Source: Hevea brasiliensis (Eukaryota; Streptophyta; Magnoliopsida; Malpighiales; Euphorbiaceae). Taken from it: DNA of 64,000 bases. Of the stretch, positions 47,248 through 58,637 are shown in pieces; position 1 is the first letter of the stretch, and each line of letters begins with the position of its first letter. The DNA is taken from NCBI RefSeq assembly GCF_030052815.1, contig NC_079510.1, positions 7,081,375-7,145,374 on the forward strand, written 5' to 3'. The notes under the pieces are model-generated. The model worked only from the letters and a program-made list of their open reading frames with translations, was not told the DNA's origin and made no database searches. The position numbers and the translations under genes are program-made.

Positions 47248-50200
47248 TGTAACACCCCTATATGCATAGCCTGGTATATTACACTGTTCCGGTGATCGGT
47301 GTCGGTCCAGACAATTAAGTAGATTAGAACTATGTTTAAGACACCTAGAAAAGCCTTGAACGAAAATAAATAGTGATGACTAGAAGGTTAAGTATAAATA
47401 AGAAAAACAAAGCATAAAAGATTAAATGAGCCGGGGGTCACAACGATTGGTGACCTTACCGGAAAGTGACTGCGAGGTCAGTTCTAACCCTAATTTTGAA
47501 CGGAAAATTGTGACACTGCGGTCCTAAGGTCAAATAATTAGGTCAGGACTACAGAAGGAATACCGGATAATTTGCAAATCGGATCAAACAGGCGAGGGGC
47601 AAATTGGTCAATTCACCCCTAGAGGTGACTCCTGACCTAACCGTCCAATAAAATCAAAGAAATGAAAATTTAGGAAAATAGAATTAAATTAAAGAAGAAT
47701 GGAAAAATAGAGGACATAGAAAAAGAAAAGAAAAATTGAATTGATTACATCATCAACATTACATATGCATGATGCAATAAAGGAAAATTTTAATTAATTA
47801 AATTTGACTAAGTCAAAAAGCCAAATAAATACATTAAAAACAAAAGAAAAAAAAATAAAAACACCATTCTTCTTCTTGGCTGGCACCCCAATTCTCTCTC
47901 TCTCTCCATAGTCTTCCTCCATTAATAAGTTATTCAAGCTTGAATAACTTGATTTTACCCCCATAAATTTCAACCCTAAACCCTCAAAAGCTTCTAATTC
48001 ATCATAGACAGGAAGATCAAAGAACAAAGAGAAAGGAGAAAGTGAAGGATTTGGGTGATTGAATTTCACAAGAAAGGTTAGTAATCTAAACTTATAAATT
48101 CTAGTTAAATTCTTCTATTTTAGTTAAATTAATTTAGAATTTAACATAAATTCAAACAAAACAATCATGGGGGACTAAGTGTGAATTTTGGCTAGCCAAT
48201 AGTGAGGGTAGAAATTGCATGATTTTGATGAAATCAAGAGAGTAATTAAGTTTAATTAAGTATGTAAACAATGCCTATACACTTTAATTTCATTAATTGA
48301 ATGAATTACATAATTAGGGTTCTTGAGATCTTGAAATTTAGGGGAAAAATTAGAGGAAATGGTCAATTGATGCAATTGACCCTAATTAAGGTTGGAAATG
48401 GTCAATTGTGACTAATTGTGATGTGTTTGAATGAGTAGAAATGAAATGCAATTCGGATTAGTGAAGGGTCCCAATCTGGCAGGTTGACCTAGGTCTGTTT
48501 CAAGGACTAAAACTATAATTCTGCCAACCTAATTGGTGTGAGACCAATTGGATATGAAAGTAAACACATAATAACATAATTTTCATGCAGTAACCATGCT
48601 TAGAAAATGACATTAAGATAGTGAAAAATTAGGTCAAATCCGAGTAATGTGCACTGCTACTGTACCAAAATGACCAAATGAACTTGTTCATTTGGCCATA
48701 ACTTGGTGTAGGAAGGTCCGAATGACCTGAATTTTACACCGATAGAAAGCTGAGACATAGCACTACAACTTTGATGAAAAATAAAAACCCAAATTCTAAC
48801 CATAAACTATCCAAAAAGGGAGCTGCAATCAGCACACTAAAACTGCCAGAACCAAGAAAGTGTCCAGAATTCTGGGTTTGAACTAATCCGGCCAGCCTTA
48901 AAAAAATGACCATATCTTAGGCTACAAAACTCCAAATGGAGTGATTCAAAAATGAAATTAAATATAAGACAATAAAGAACAACTTTGATGAAGGACACTT
49001 AACCAAATTCCCACAGTAACTAGATCAATGAAACAGTGTAAAACAGGGGACCAAAATTGAAAATTCTCTTAGGAGACTTAGAATTTTAAATGGCAACCAA
49101 GGCCAACAACTTAGGCACTCAAAATGTGGTATGTAGGTGTAATTGGAATTCACCTATCTATTAAGCATGAGAAAGTTAACATTTTGACTTGAATAGTGCC
49201 ATAAATAGTAACCCCGAAATGCAAATTTCAAATAACGTTAATTTAAGCATATTAGGGCTAAAATTTAGTAGACATGAATTTATTTATTGGATTTATTATA
49301 AGTTATGATATTGAAACACTGTAAATTGTGTGTTTCAGTTGAAAAGGCTACTGAAAAAGGAAAGAAAACATCGAGTCAAGGCCAAGAGGCGACTCGTACG
49401 AGGTTTGTGCGCAACACATGATCTCTTTTTAAATTTTCTTTTGCAAATTGTGTTGAATGAATTATGAAAAATTAAATTGTGACTTTATTTGTAATGAAAA
49501 ATGTTATTGATAAGAAAAATGTGTTATTGACCCAAAATATTGAGAAAATAAATTATATGCGAATAGTTGGCATTTGAATGTTAAGAAAATTGTTAAAATA
49601 GTTTGAAACCACAGTGTCATGACCAAATGTCTGAATGCCTCACTAGCTTGACAATTGAGAAATTAATTTCGTATTCCCTCTCTGACTGAAGTATTGAGAT
49701 GTGTGCCAGTAAAGAAAAAAATTTGAATGGGTACCCATAGATTTGAGCTAGCTAGCCTTGGTATTCCTCATACGCCTTTGGCTATTGAGATGAAAAATAT
49801 ATTGATGGCATGATATAACTGTGTGAGTTTATAAAAATTGTTTTGTAACTTCAGAAGTGAAAAATTTCTTTGACCCAAAATTTTAAATTGTGTTTTGTAT
49901 CTGTTTATTAATTTTAGTACCGCATTTGGATCAATTGTGATTTAATATATGCATAAATTAGTATTTTTGTTATGTTGTGCACCACTGAGTAATTATACTC
50001 AGCGATGACTTTTTATTGCTGTCGCAAATAGAGAGACTAGTAAAGCAGCCGAGAGAGACTAGTAAAGCAGCCGAGTGAGCTGCTAAGGATCACAGTACTA
50101 CCTTTGGATTTTTATCGGGTATTAATTTATACCCCTTTTTGTACATATTTAATTTAATGTATATGACTGTATGTACATTTTGTAATTTGTCTTGAGTAGT

Positions 50201-50727
50201 TGTATAGTAACTTGTAATAATATTAGTTTGGATTTTCTATTTGTAAATTAAGACCAGTGAATGTAAAAAAAATTTTCCTTAATGCAATGTGTATGAAATT
50301 ATTTAATGTTATTTTTGAAAATATTTGAGCTGAGAATTGTGAACTGTGAAATTTTGAATGTAATTGTGGAAGTTAAGTAAATTGTATTAATTTGAGTGCG
50401 TTGGAGGTTGGATTTGATGATGTGAATTATTGGAAGTGTTTTTCTACTGGTTAAATTTTTTGTTTTTCTCAATTATAGACGGCATGCTGCCGAAATTTCT
50501 ACAAAATTTGCAGAAAAATAAAAATGATCAAAAATTTTACCTAACTTTGAAACTTCACTTAAATGTTTTTAATACCTGTTAAAAATGCTCGCCAGCTTCA
50601 AAAAGAGATAAAATTGTTTTAAAATCTCTTGTAGTATATTTAATGGGTTATCAGTAGGCAAAGTTTGGTAATTCATTAACTATACTACGGGATCATGTTA
50701 TGCCTTACAGAGGGGTAAGGTGTGACA
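47248..50727 (+). mobile_element. Solo LTR D, Tekay-like family, inserted in pararetrovirus RT
   Basis: A 3480-bp block starts TGTAACACCCC and ends AAGGTGTGACA, flanked by ATAAA at 47243-47247 and 50728-50732. It aligns with solo LTR B in order. Shared blocks include a donor-like GGTTAGT (48077), ~200-bp repeat anchors (48515, 48698, 48912), a perfect CCAAATGAAC/GTTCATTTGG hairpin (48674-48695), an acceptor and a 64-nt block (49339-49402). No gag or pol. The insertion postdates the virus integration. Confidence 0.94.
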
Positions 50728-50732
50728 ATAAA

Positions 50733-51545
50733 GATCTTGAACTGCGTTGCCGAAAAGAAATTGATGATTTAAAAGCTAAAGGTTTAATTTCTCCTTCTAA
50801 GTCCTCCTGGAGTTGTGCTGCTTTTTATGTAAATAAATCTTCTGAAATTGAGAGAGGCATCCCTAGACTTGTTATAAACTATAGCCTCTTAACTAAGCTT
50901 TAAAGTGGATCAGATATCTAATCCCGAATAAGAAAGATCTTTTACAAAAACTTTTTACTGCTAACATTTTTTCAAAGTTTGACATGAAGTCTGGATTTTG
51001 GCAAATTCAGATAGCCCCCAAAGACTATTATAAAACTACTTTCATTGTTCCTTTTGGCCAATTTGAATGAAATGTCATGCTTTTTGGTTTACAGAACGCA
51101 CCATCTGAATTTCAAAGAATCATGAATGACATTTTCAATCCATACTTTGCATTTTGCATAGTTTACATTGATGATGTTTTGATCTTTTCATCTTCCATTG
51201 AATAGCATTTCAAGCATTTGAAAACTTTTTTGTTTGTTGCCAAAAAGAATGGTTTGGTTGTCTCTAAGTGTAAGATGAGTTCTTTTCATACTAGAATTAG
51301 ATTCTTAGGACATTATATCTCAAACGGCATAATTTCACCAATAGAAAGATCCTTTGCTTTTGTTAACAAGTTTCCTGACAAAATCTTAGAGAAAGCACAA
51401 TTACAAAGATTTTTAGGTTTTTTAAACTATGTTTTAGATTTCTATCCAAATCTTAACAGATTACTACAACCTCTTCATGAAAAATTAAAGAAAAAACCCA
51501 AAGCCTTTGACATAAGAACAAACTCTTGTGTTTTAAAAAATTAAA
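50733..51545 (+). pseudogene. Endogenous pararetrovirus RT, main part
   Basis: 50733-50900 carries the fingers region (a KGLISPSKSSWSCAAFYVNK stretch, then PRLVINY), ended by TAA at 50901. After a frame change the palm continues, with the catalytic YIDD motif intact at about 51165-51180. A TGA (51068) and a TAG (51203) interrupt it. 51218-51544 has the thumb and connection (RFLGHYISNGIISP, LQRFLGFLNYV). These motifs distinguish caulimovirid RT from Ty3/gypsy. It is inactive because of at least three stops. Confidence 0.85.
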
Positions 51546-52000
51546 GCCCAAATTAAAGAAATCCCTTGCTTACACCTGGTCGACCCTAGTGCTTTTAAGA
51601 TTGTTGAAACTGATGCCTCCAAGTTGGGATATGGAGGAATTTTAAAGCAAAAGAAGAATAATAGAGAATGTATAGTCCAATATTTTTCTGGACATTGGGA
51701 TAATACCCAAAAGAATTACTCTACCATCAAAAAGGAGATTTGGTCTATAGTTATTTTTATTCAAAAGTTTCAAAGTGATTTACTTAATCAAAAATTCTTT
51801 TTGAGAATAGATTGTAAATTTACAAAAGAAATTTTGAAAAATAATGTTCAAAATGTTACTTCAAAACATATTTTTGCTAGATGGCAAGCTATTTTAAGTA
51901 TTTTTTATTTTGATATTGAATATATTATAGGAGATATGAATTTTGTCCCTGACTTCTTAACTTGTGAATTTTTACTGACTCCTCACCATGATCCCTAGAA
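51546..52000 (+). pseudogene. Endogenous pararetrovirus RNase H
   Basis: Frame 51624-51998, with homology starting slightly earlier at an ETDASKLGYGGIL motif containing the first catalytic Asp. It continues to QKNYSTIKKEIWSIV (catalytic Glu) and LRIDCKFTKEIL (Asp), then an IEYIIGDMNFVPDFL end motif. These are typical of the RNase H joined to caulimovirid RT. The domain itself is nearly free of stops. It ends at TAG 51996. About 165 bp of unassigned sequence follow before the TA tract. Confidence 0.85.
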
Positions 52001-52164
52001 AGCCTCCAGGAGATCCACCAAAAGAATCAAAAAGCCTTATTAGCACCTGTGGAAGAATGGTTTCTCAAATAGTCTAAGGATCATCAAAAGCAAATTGCAT
52101 CCAGCTCAACTTTTCTTGCGTAGAAATCACATGCAAGTTCTCTTCTTACCCAAGTCAAAACAAA

Positions 52165-52166
<2 letters not shown>

Positions 52167-52235
<69 letters not shown>
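52167..52235. repeat. (TA)n tract at the right edge of the endogenous pararetrovirus
   Basis: About 34 TA units begin right after the last virus-like sequence. Confidence 0.95.
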
Positions 52236-52237
<2 letters not shown>

Positions 52238-52540
52238 CATTGGTGCTAATGTATTGCACACAAATAATATAAATAAATTTCAAAATCACAATTAAAGAAT
52301 GTGAAAAAAGGGGGAAAAAAATTAAAAGACACTTAACATTATGTGCATTTCCATGTAGAAATTATTATTTCTTTATATATATATATATATATATATATAA
52401 AAGCATTGGTGCTAATGTATTGCACACAAATAATATAAATAAATTTCAAAATCACAATTAAAGAATGTGAAAAAAGGGGAAAAAAAATTAAAAGACACCT
52501 AACATTATGTGCATTTCCATGTAGAAATTATTATTTCTTT
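52236..52540. repeat. Direct duplication of ~140 bp joined by a (TA)n tract
   Basis: AGCATTGGTGCTAATGTATT and the following ~135 bp at 52236-52371 recur at 52402-52540, with two or three differences. The copies are separated by a short TA tract (52372-52399). Confidence 0.92.
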
Positions 52541-53236
52541 TTGTCCCACTGTAATAGATAATTTAAAAAAAATTATCTCACTTTATTTATTATATTATTT
52601 TTTTCTAACTTTATTCTTATTATTATTATTATTATTATTATTTCCAATATATTTATCTTTTCTTAATACCTTTCCACATTTTAATAATACTAAAAGGGTA
52701 CTTTAATCAATTATTAATTTTTTTTTATAAAAATAATGTCATCCAATTATTTCCTTAATTTTTATGAAAAACCTTCAAAAATTTAAAATGAAACAGAATG
52801 AGTATATATATATAAGTTTATAAAAAATTGTATTAATATGATCTAAAAAAATTTAAGTCAATCTAATAAGCTAACATTCCAAATGATCCAAAAAAAAAAA
52901 TTTACTGAAAATTATTAATTTTATGAATTTTTAATTTTGTTTAATATTAAATTATTTTTAACATAAAAAATTATAGAATTTGCAAAATTTTGTAATTTTG
53001 ATAGACTTTAAAAAGCATATAAGGCTCCATTTAAATTTATAGATGGGAGAGTAAAATGTGTTTGGTTAATTAAATATTTAAAGTTTGATAAAAAGCTTAA
53101 ATGTGATGCTTTTTAAGAAAAGCTAATATCAGTTTTAATATTATTTTATTAATAATTGATTATATTTATCATTTTACCAATATAAAATCCTTTTAATTTT
53201 TTTCATTATTCTATAAAGATTGAGGATAGATTATTA
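52541..53236. repeat. AT-rich stretch with a (TTA)n microsatellite at 52613-52643
   Basis: No gene is seen. TTA units recur about ten times at 52613-52643; the rest is A/T-rich unique sequence. Confidence 0.7.
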
Positions 53237-54142
53237 TTAAAATAAGGTACTTAATACCTCATAAAATAAAATTTTGAATGTTACATATTTCCTTTGTTTA
53301 AGCCTAAGATGTTCGCCAACAATCCTTTGAATCTCCCATGACTTCATAAACACCATGACTTCATCTCCCACCTCAAATTCTTTGAATCTTCTATGTCTAT
53401 CTGCAGCTTCTTTGTACTTTGCATTAGCTTTCTCAAGGTATTTCTTCACATCCTCTTGAACCGATTGCAGTTGTTCAGCAAGATATCTAGCAACTACACT
53501 TAAACTAGGAACCTTTTGAACTTGTCAACAATGATAAAAACCGAATCCATACCTTATTGAGTTCTTAGTAAACCCAACATGAAGTCCATCGATAAGTCCT
53601 TCCATATTTCATTTGGCACGGGCAAAGGCATGTAAAGGCTTTTATTTGGTTTTTGTCCTTTGCATATTTGACACACATAACATTTAGAAACAATGTGAGT
53701 CACATCCCCCCTCAATTTAGGCCAACGGTATCTACTTTTCATAGCTTCTATGGTCTTATCCCTTCCAAGATGTCCTGCTAAGCCACCTCCATGTAAATCC
53801 CTAATGACTTTCTCATGAATAGATGTACGAGGAAGACAAAGTTGTTCACCTTTCATGAGATAGCCATCATACAAAAAATAATCATCATGGGACTAGTTTG
53901 GCATACATTTCCCTCATACTTCTTTGGTGTTTGTAATTGCAGCACTACACAAGGACTTATGCTAGATTGGACGTGTTCCTTTTGCAATAGCTCCTCTACC
54001 TTCTCCCTTAAGATCTCACTTTATTTAAGACTCAATCTGTAATGAGATAGATTTAGTAAGCTTGCACCAGGCACCAAATCAATATGGTATTGTATATCCT
54101 TTATGGGTGGCAACTCATTGGGTAATTCATAAGGAACTACAC
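53237..54142 (-). pseudogene. Reina-like gypsy pol fragment (RT start plus integrase)
   Basis: On the minus strand, 54140-53890 carries the RT entry (a [19 protein letters not shown] segment, then REKVEELLQKEHV). It then jumps directly to integrase at 53874-53554 ([20 protein letters not shown] zinc region, CYVCQICKG, then the core start [12 protein letters not shown]) and 53449-53237 (ADRHRRFKEFEVGDEVMVFM, integrase C-terminus). The rest of RT, RNase H and most of the integrase core are deleted. Several stops occur. The upstream end is cut by LTR E at 54143. Confidence 0.82.
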
Positions 54143-57100
54143 TGTAACGCCCTAGACTTCTGTGCTCTGAACAGTACCATATTCCGTCAGTGAATAGTAC
54201 TATTCAAAGCCAGTCTAAGGACAAAGAATAAAATGAAAATAAAATGAAATAGACAATATAAAATTAAAGGAACCATCGGGTCAGAGATTTAATCGTATTA
54301 CCGAAAAAGTGTGACTATAATCCGATAAGGGACATTTTGGTCATTTGACACCTAGAATTGACTTTTGACCTAAATGTCCATTAAAATGAGTGATAATAAA
54401 ATTTTAAAAATCTATTAAAAATATGAAGTATTTATGGAATTAAATAAGAGGACATAGAGGGAATTTTTGGAAATGTTAAAAAATTTAATTATTATAATTA
54501 ATAATTAAATTTTATTTTTGGATATATATCAACATAAGAGACAAAACTAATTAAAACAACTAATCTTCTTCCTCTTGAAAGTCCATTGATTGAACCACCA
54601 TGGAAGACTACTTCTTCCATTTTTCAAGCTTTCAAGCTTGAATCCTCTCCCTTTCCCACCATAAAACCCCTAAATCCCTTCATTGAAAATTTATTTTACA
54701 CCTTGGAGAAGTGATTGGCTGCCAAGAAAAGCTAGGAAATTGAAGTTTTGGGAAAGCTTGGAATTAGTCACAAGAGGTTAGTACATATTCTTGCTTTCCC
54801 CTTCTTTGATCTTTGAATTTGAGTTGAAATGAGTTAATATTGCATGAAAATGAAAGAAAATAATGAGTATAAGGGGAGATGAATTTTTGGCAGCCATGAG
54901 AGGAGTTGGGATTTGATGAATTTTGATTGAATTAATTTGTCTATGGGTGTTGTTGATAACCATATATGATAGATATGTTAATTTGGTATGAGTTTGGTAT
55001 GAGTTTGCATGAAAGATGAATATGGAACTTAGGGTTTTGACCTCAATTTGGGAATTTTGTGTTGTGGCTTGAAATTGATGCTTTTGAGGTTGATTGTTGA
55101 CTATTTAAAGTGCCATGAATACAATTGAAGTTTGGGACCTTGGTGAAATTGAGAAATTGGGAGTATTGTTTTTATACAGGAAATTCTGGACCTTAAGTCC
55201 ATTGTACTTTTATGGCCATAAGTATAGCTATATTGCTCCAATTAGTGTGAGGTCAATTGAAAATGAAACCTAGGACAATTTGCCAAATTTTTCATGGAGA
55301 AACCCTGCTCAAAAACTGAACCTAACTTGGTCAAAATTTGGCTTGAATCTGGATAACCACATGCTGGACCTAAAAAAATGACCATATGAACAGTAAATGT
55401 TCAAATGGCTATAACTTACTCTAGGAAGGTCAGAATGACCTAATTCTTGAACCATCGAAAAGGTTAGACATAGGAGCACATTTTCATGAAGAACACAGAA
55501 TGAAGTTCTGACTCTAACCCAACCAAATTGCAAGAACAAGTCAGGTCAATAATTCTGACCAGAACCAAAACTGCCCTGAAATTCTAGGTTTACTCCTACC
55601 CGATCAGTTTTGGCAAAAATGCCATAATTTGGTCCATAAAATTGCAAATGCAGTGAAACGAAAGCTAAATTCTCCAAAATACCTAGAACTACAATTTTGG
55701 TATTTTGACCAAAACCCAGAACTTAATAGAACTTGGTCAATTTGCTAGAAAAAGTCAGCCACCCAAATCCTAAAATTGAACTAAATAGCCACTTGACCCT
55801 AGAATAGTCTTCATATCATATCTCCCATTAGGAAGCTTCAATTGGAATGAGCCAAATTGTTCTGGAAACCTAAGAAATAGGACTCCAACTTTGATTTAGG
55901 AACTTCCTCCAAATTTTGAGTGTAAGGACCTTAAAATGGGAACCAAAGGCACTGACCTGAACCTGAAATCCTGAAGGCACAGGGTTCATGAGTCCAGGTC
56001 AATAAATTAGCTTTAACTCAACCTACATGACCTAAAAAATTGTGATTCTTAAACCTGAGTGACCCTAAGACATAGAATAACAACTCACATGAAGGACATT
56101 AGGCCTAAAAATGACTGTAGCATGCCCAAATGACTAGATAAAATTTGATTCCAGAATCTGCCTGGTTCTGGAACCAGAAAGAAGCAATGAACCAGTTTTG
56201 GTTATTTGACCATAACTTGAGTTCTAAAACTCCAAATGACATGATTCAAAAAGAAAAACCAAGATAAGACATAGAAGAACAACTTCCATGAAGGAAGTGT
56301 GGCCAAACAATGACCACATATTGACCAATTTGCTAAGTGAAGTTAAGACGCTAAATCTGGACCTTGATAAAGGTTCATAAAATGACTTGTCATATGATAT
56401 GGAATTAACTAAAGTGATTTGCTAAACATAAAAGTGACATGAATATGTATGTGGGACTTATGTTTCCCATCACAAGTGACATAGAAATACTATAAAACAT
56501 AAATAATACATGACATGAAATATTGAAACAATAAGTACTTAATAATACTACCTTGCCCAAAGTATACCTAGACTTATGTATATAGCATAGATCGATTGAT
56601 ATACCAATTAGGGACTATAGAATGCAGTATTGTCCACAGGAATGATCATTGACAGACAACAAATGTCTGATATGATTGTTCTTCAGGCTTTATGCCTGCC
56701 CATTGGCAATTGTACCTAATTTGATTTCTAGCTTCATGCCTGCCCGCTGGCCTTATGCCTAACATGACCGATGTATACATGATAGACATACGGATATCTA
56801 ACTAGTATACTCCCGTGTATCCAATCTTTATAGTTTGTTATAGGTTACTTGAGCACAGATAAGAGTAATAAGCATTAAAAATTAAATAATTATATAAAGA
56901 TATCACTGATATGAATTTAATAAGACTGAATATGAAATAAGTGAACAAAAAAGATTTTGATTAAATTAATTGCTTCCAAAATTCAATAAACATGTAAATG
57001 ACTCAAAATTCATGAGAATGTACATAGAATAATTATTTTCAATTAATTTGTTATTTTTACTTCAATTTATGCACCACTAAGTAATTCGCTTAGTGCTTTG

Positions 57101-57330
57101 ATTTTATCATGCATAGGTACAGGAGATCATTAGCAGCAGTAGCAACAGTATCATATAAGGATTCTATTAGATTTACTTTAATGTGGGTGTCACCTCAAAT
57201 GTTTATTTTTCATAGGGCTCATAGGCATGTTCAAATTTTACTTTTTGATCATTGTAAATAAGTAAATGATATAAATTATTTTAAAATTATAAATAAATTA
57301 TAAATTATTGTATATGAATTTTAAGGTGAA
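54143..57330 (+). mobile_element. LTR E, truncated Tekay-family-2 LTR
   Basis: It starts TGTAACGCCC after TACAC (54138-54142) inside the Reina-like RT. It shares with solo LTR C the donor-like GGTTAGT (54777), the CCATATGAACA hairpin region (about 55380), a GGCTTTATGCC block (about 56690), GTTATAGGTTACTTG and the ATGCATAGGTAC and GGTGTCACCTC blocks. No TGTTACA end or second TACAC is found, so the right end (around 57330, approximate) is lost. It is distinctive in having six ~200-bp repeat units instead of three. Confidence 0.8.
55210..56330 (+). repeat. Six degenerate ~200-bp repeats in LTR E
   Basis: ATAACTTG-type anchors sit at about 55218, 55411, 55624, 55819, 56014 and 56212 (steps 193, 213, 195, 195, 198). 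Each is followed by an AACTCCAAATG-type, a TAAGACATAGAACAAC-type and a CATGAAGGAC-type segment. Confidence 0.7.
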
Positions 57331-58593
57331 TTCAATAACCTCAAAGCTACGCCAATGACAAAAGTGCGGTGACGATTTTTCTATTTGGGTACAAGTGAAA
57401 AGGACGTCTTCACAAACGATTTTCATGCATCGTCAAAAGGTCACAGCCGCCACATTAGACAATTACATTGCTTTTGGTTTCTTCCACTAGTGTTTATCAC
57501 GCCATTGAAAGTGTGATTTGACATAAGTATACATAAAGTGTAATTGATTATAATATATATTTTATATTAAAAAAATTGATAGGGTACTTTCACTTATTAT
57601 TTATAGTTAATTTTTAATTTACCAATAATTTTAGATTAGTGAGAATAAAACCTGTTTTTAGAATAATAAAATCTTAAATTCAAGTCTCAATTATATATAT
57701 ATTAAATTTCTTAATTTTTTAAATTTTATTTATTAAACCCTTTATTCATTAAGATTAATATTGGTTTAAATAGTTCAAGCTAGTAAATTTTTTTTTTAAG
57801 ATTTAATAGAGACTCAATAAATTAAATAATAATCGATGGATTATACAATGAAAGGTAGTAATTATATTTTTTTTTATCATAAAAGTGAATTATCTTAAAA
57901 TAGATAGTTTGTGAGATTTAAACTCGAAATTTCTCCATTCTTTATAACTTAAAAGTGAAAGAAAACTAACTAGAATACTCCTAATTGGTTGGATCAAAAA
58001 ATTTTCATTGTTTTGAATTTTAAATTTTATTTCTAATTTTTTTATTGAAATTTAAATAAAATCATTTTACATTTATTATATGTTTATTTGAGTTATTTAT
58101 TAAGTCATTATATATAAAAAAAAATTTAAACAAATTTAAGTCAATTTAATTGTTGTGAGTTATTTTGGATTGGATTACTCAAAATATTTAATTTTAAAAA
58201 TGAATTTTATGAGTCAAATTTTGATTTGTTAGAATTTAAAGATTACTGCAATCGAAAAATAGCTAACTAATCGAGGCTTATTTAGGCTTCTAGATAGGAG
58301 TGAGTGTTTGCTCAAATGATCAATTAATTGGATCATATCAAATCATCTAATTAATGGTTAAATTTATTAATTTCATTCAAATTTAAATAATTTTAAATAG
58401 AGTAAATTACCTTTGATTAGATAGGTCAAGTAAAAAATTGTTATTTCTAACTATTATTAAATTAATGAATTTTTAAATTAATTTTTTAGTAACAAAATAG
58501 AAAAAAAAAAAAAGAAATTCTACAATTCATGATTTTGAAAATTATTAAAGATGGAAAAAATTTTCCACATTATTAAAGTTGTGAAAATTAAAC

Positions 58594-58596
<3 letters not shown>
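57331..58596. other. AT-rich intergenic stretch, no gene seen
   Basis: A relatively GC-rich patch at 57350-57480 (GACGTCTTCACAAACG, CACAGCCGCCACATT) is not assigned. The rest is AT-rich unique sequence. Confidence 0.5.

Positions 58597-58637
<41 letters not shown>
58597..58637. repeat. (TA)n(CA)n microsatellite
   Basis: About 16 TA units run into about five CA units. Confidence 0.95.

Larger units (their letters stand above)
43086..52166 (+). mobile_element. Endogenous caulimovirid (plant pararetrovirus), decayed
   Basis: In order on the + strand: movement protein, capsid region with zinc knuckle, aspartic protease, RT and RNase H. This is the gene order of petuvirus/florendovirus-like Caulimoviridae. 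No integrase or LTRs are seen, as expected for a pararetrovirus. The copy is about 5.6 kb once solo LTR D (47248-50727) is discounted, bounded by (TA)n tracts at 43024-43085 and 52167-52235. Stops and frameshifts are frequent in every gene and one gene is split by the LTR, so it is an old, non-functional relic. Genus-level placement is uncertain. Confidence 0.88.

Noticed and set aside
42977..52295. ORFs with (IY)n peptides at 42977-43162 and 52095-52295
   Set aside because: They are translations of TA microsatellites.
57350..57480. GC-richer patch as a possible exon
   Set aside because: There is no open frame with recognisable homology and no clear splice sites.
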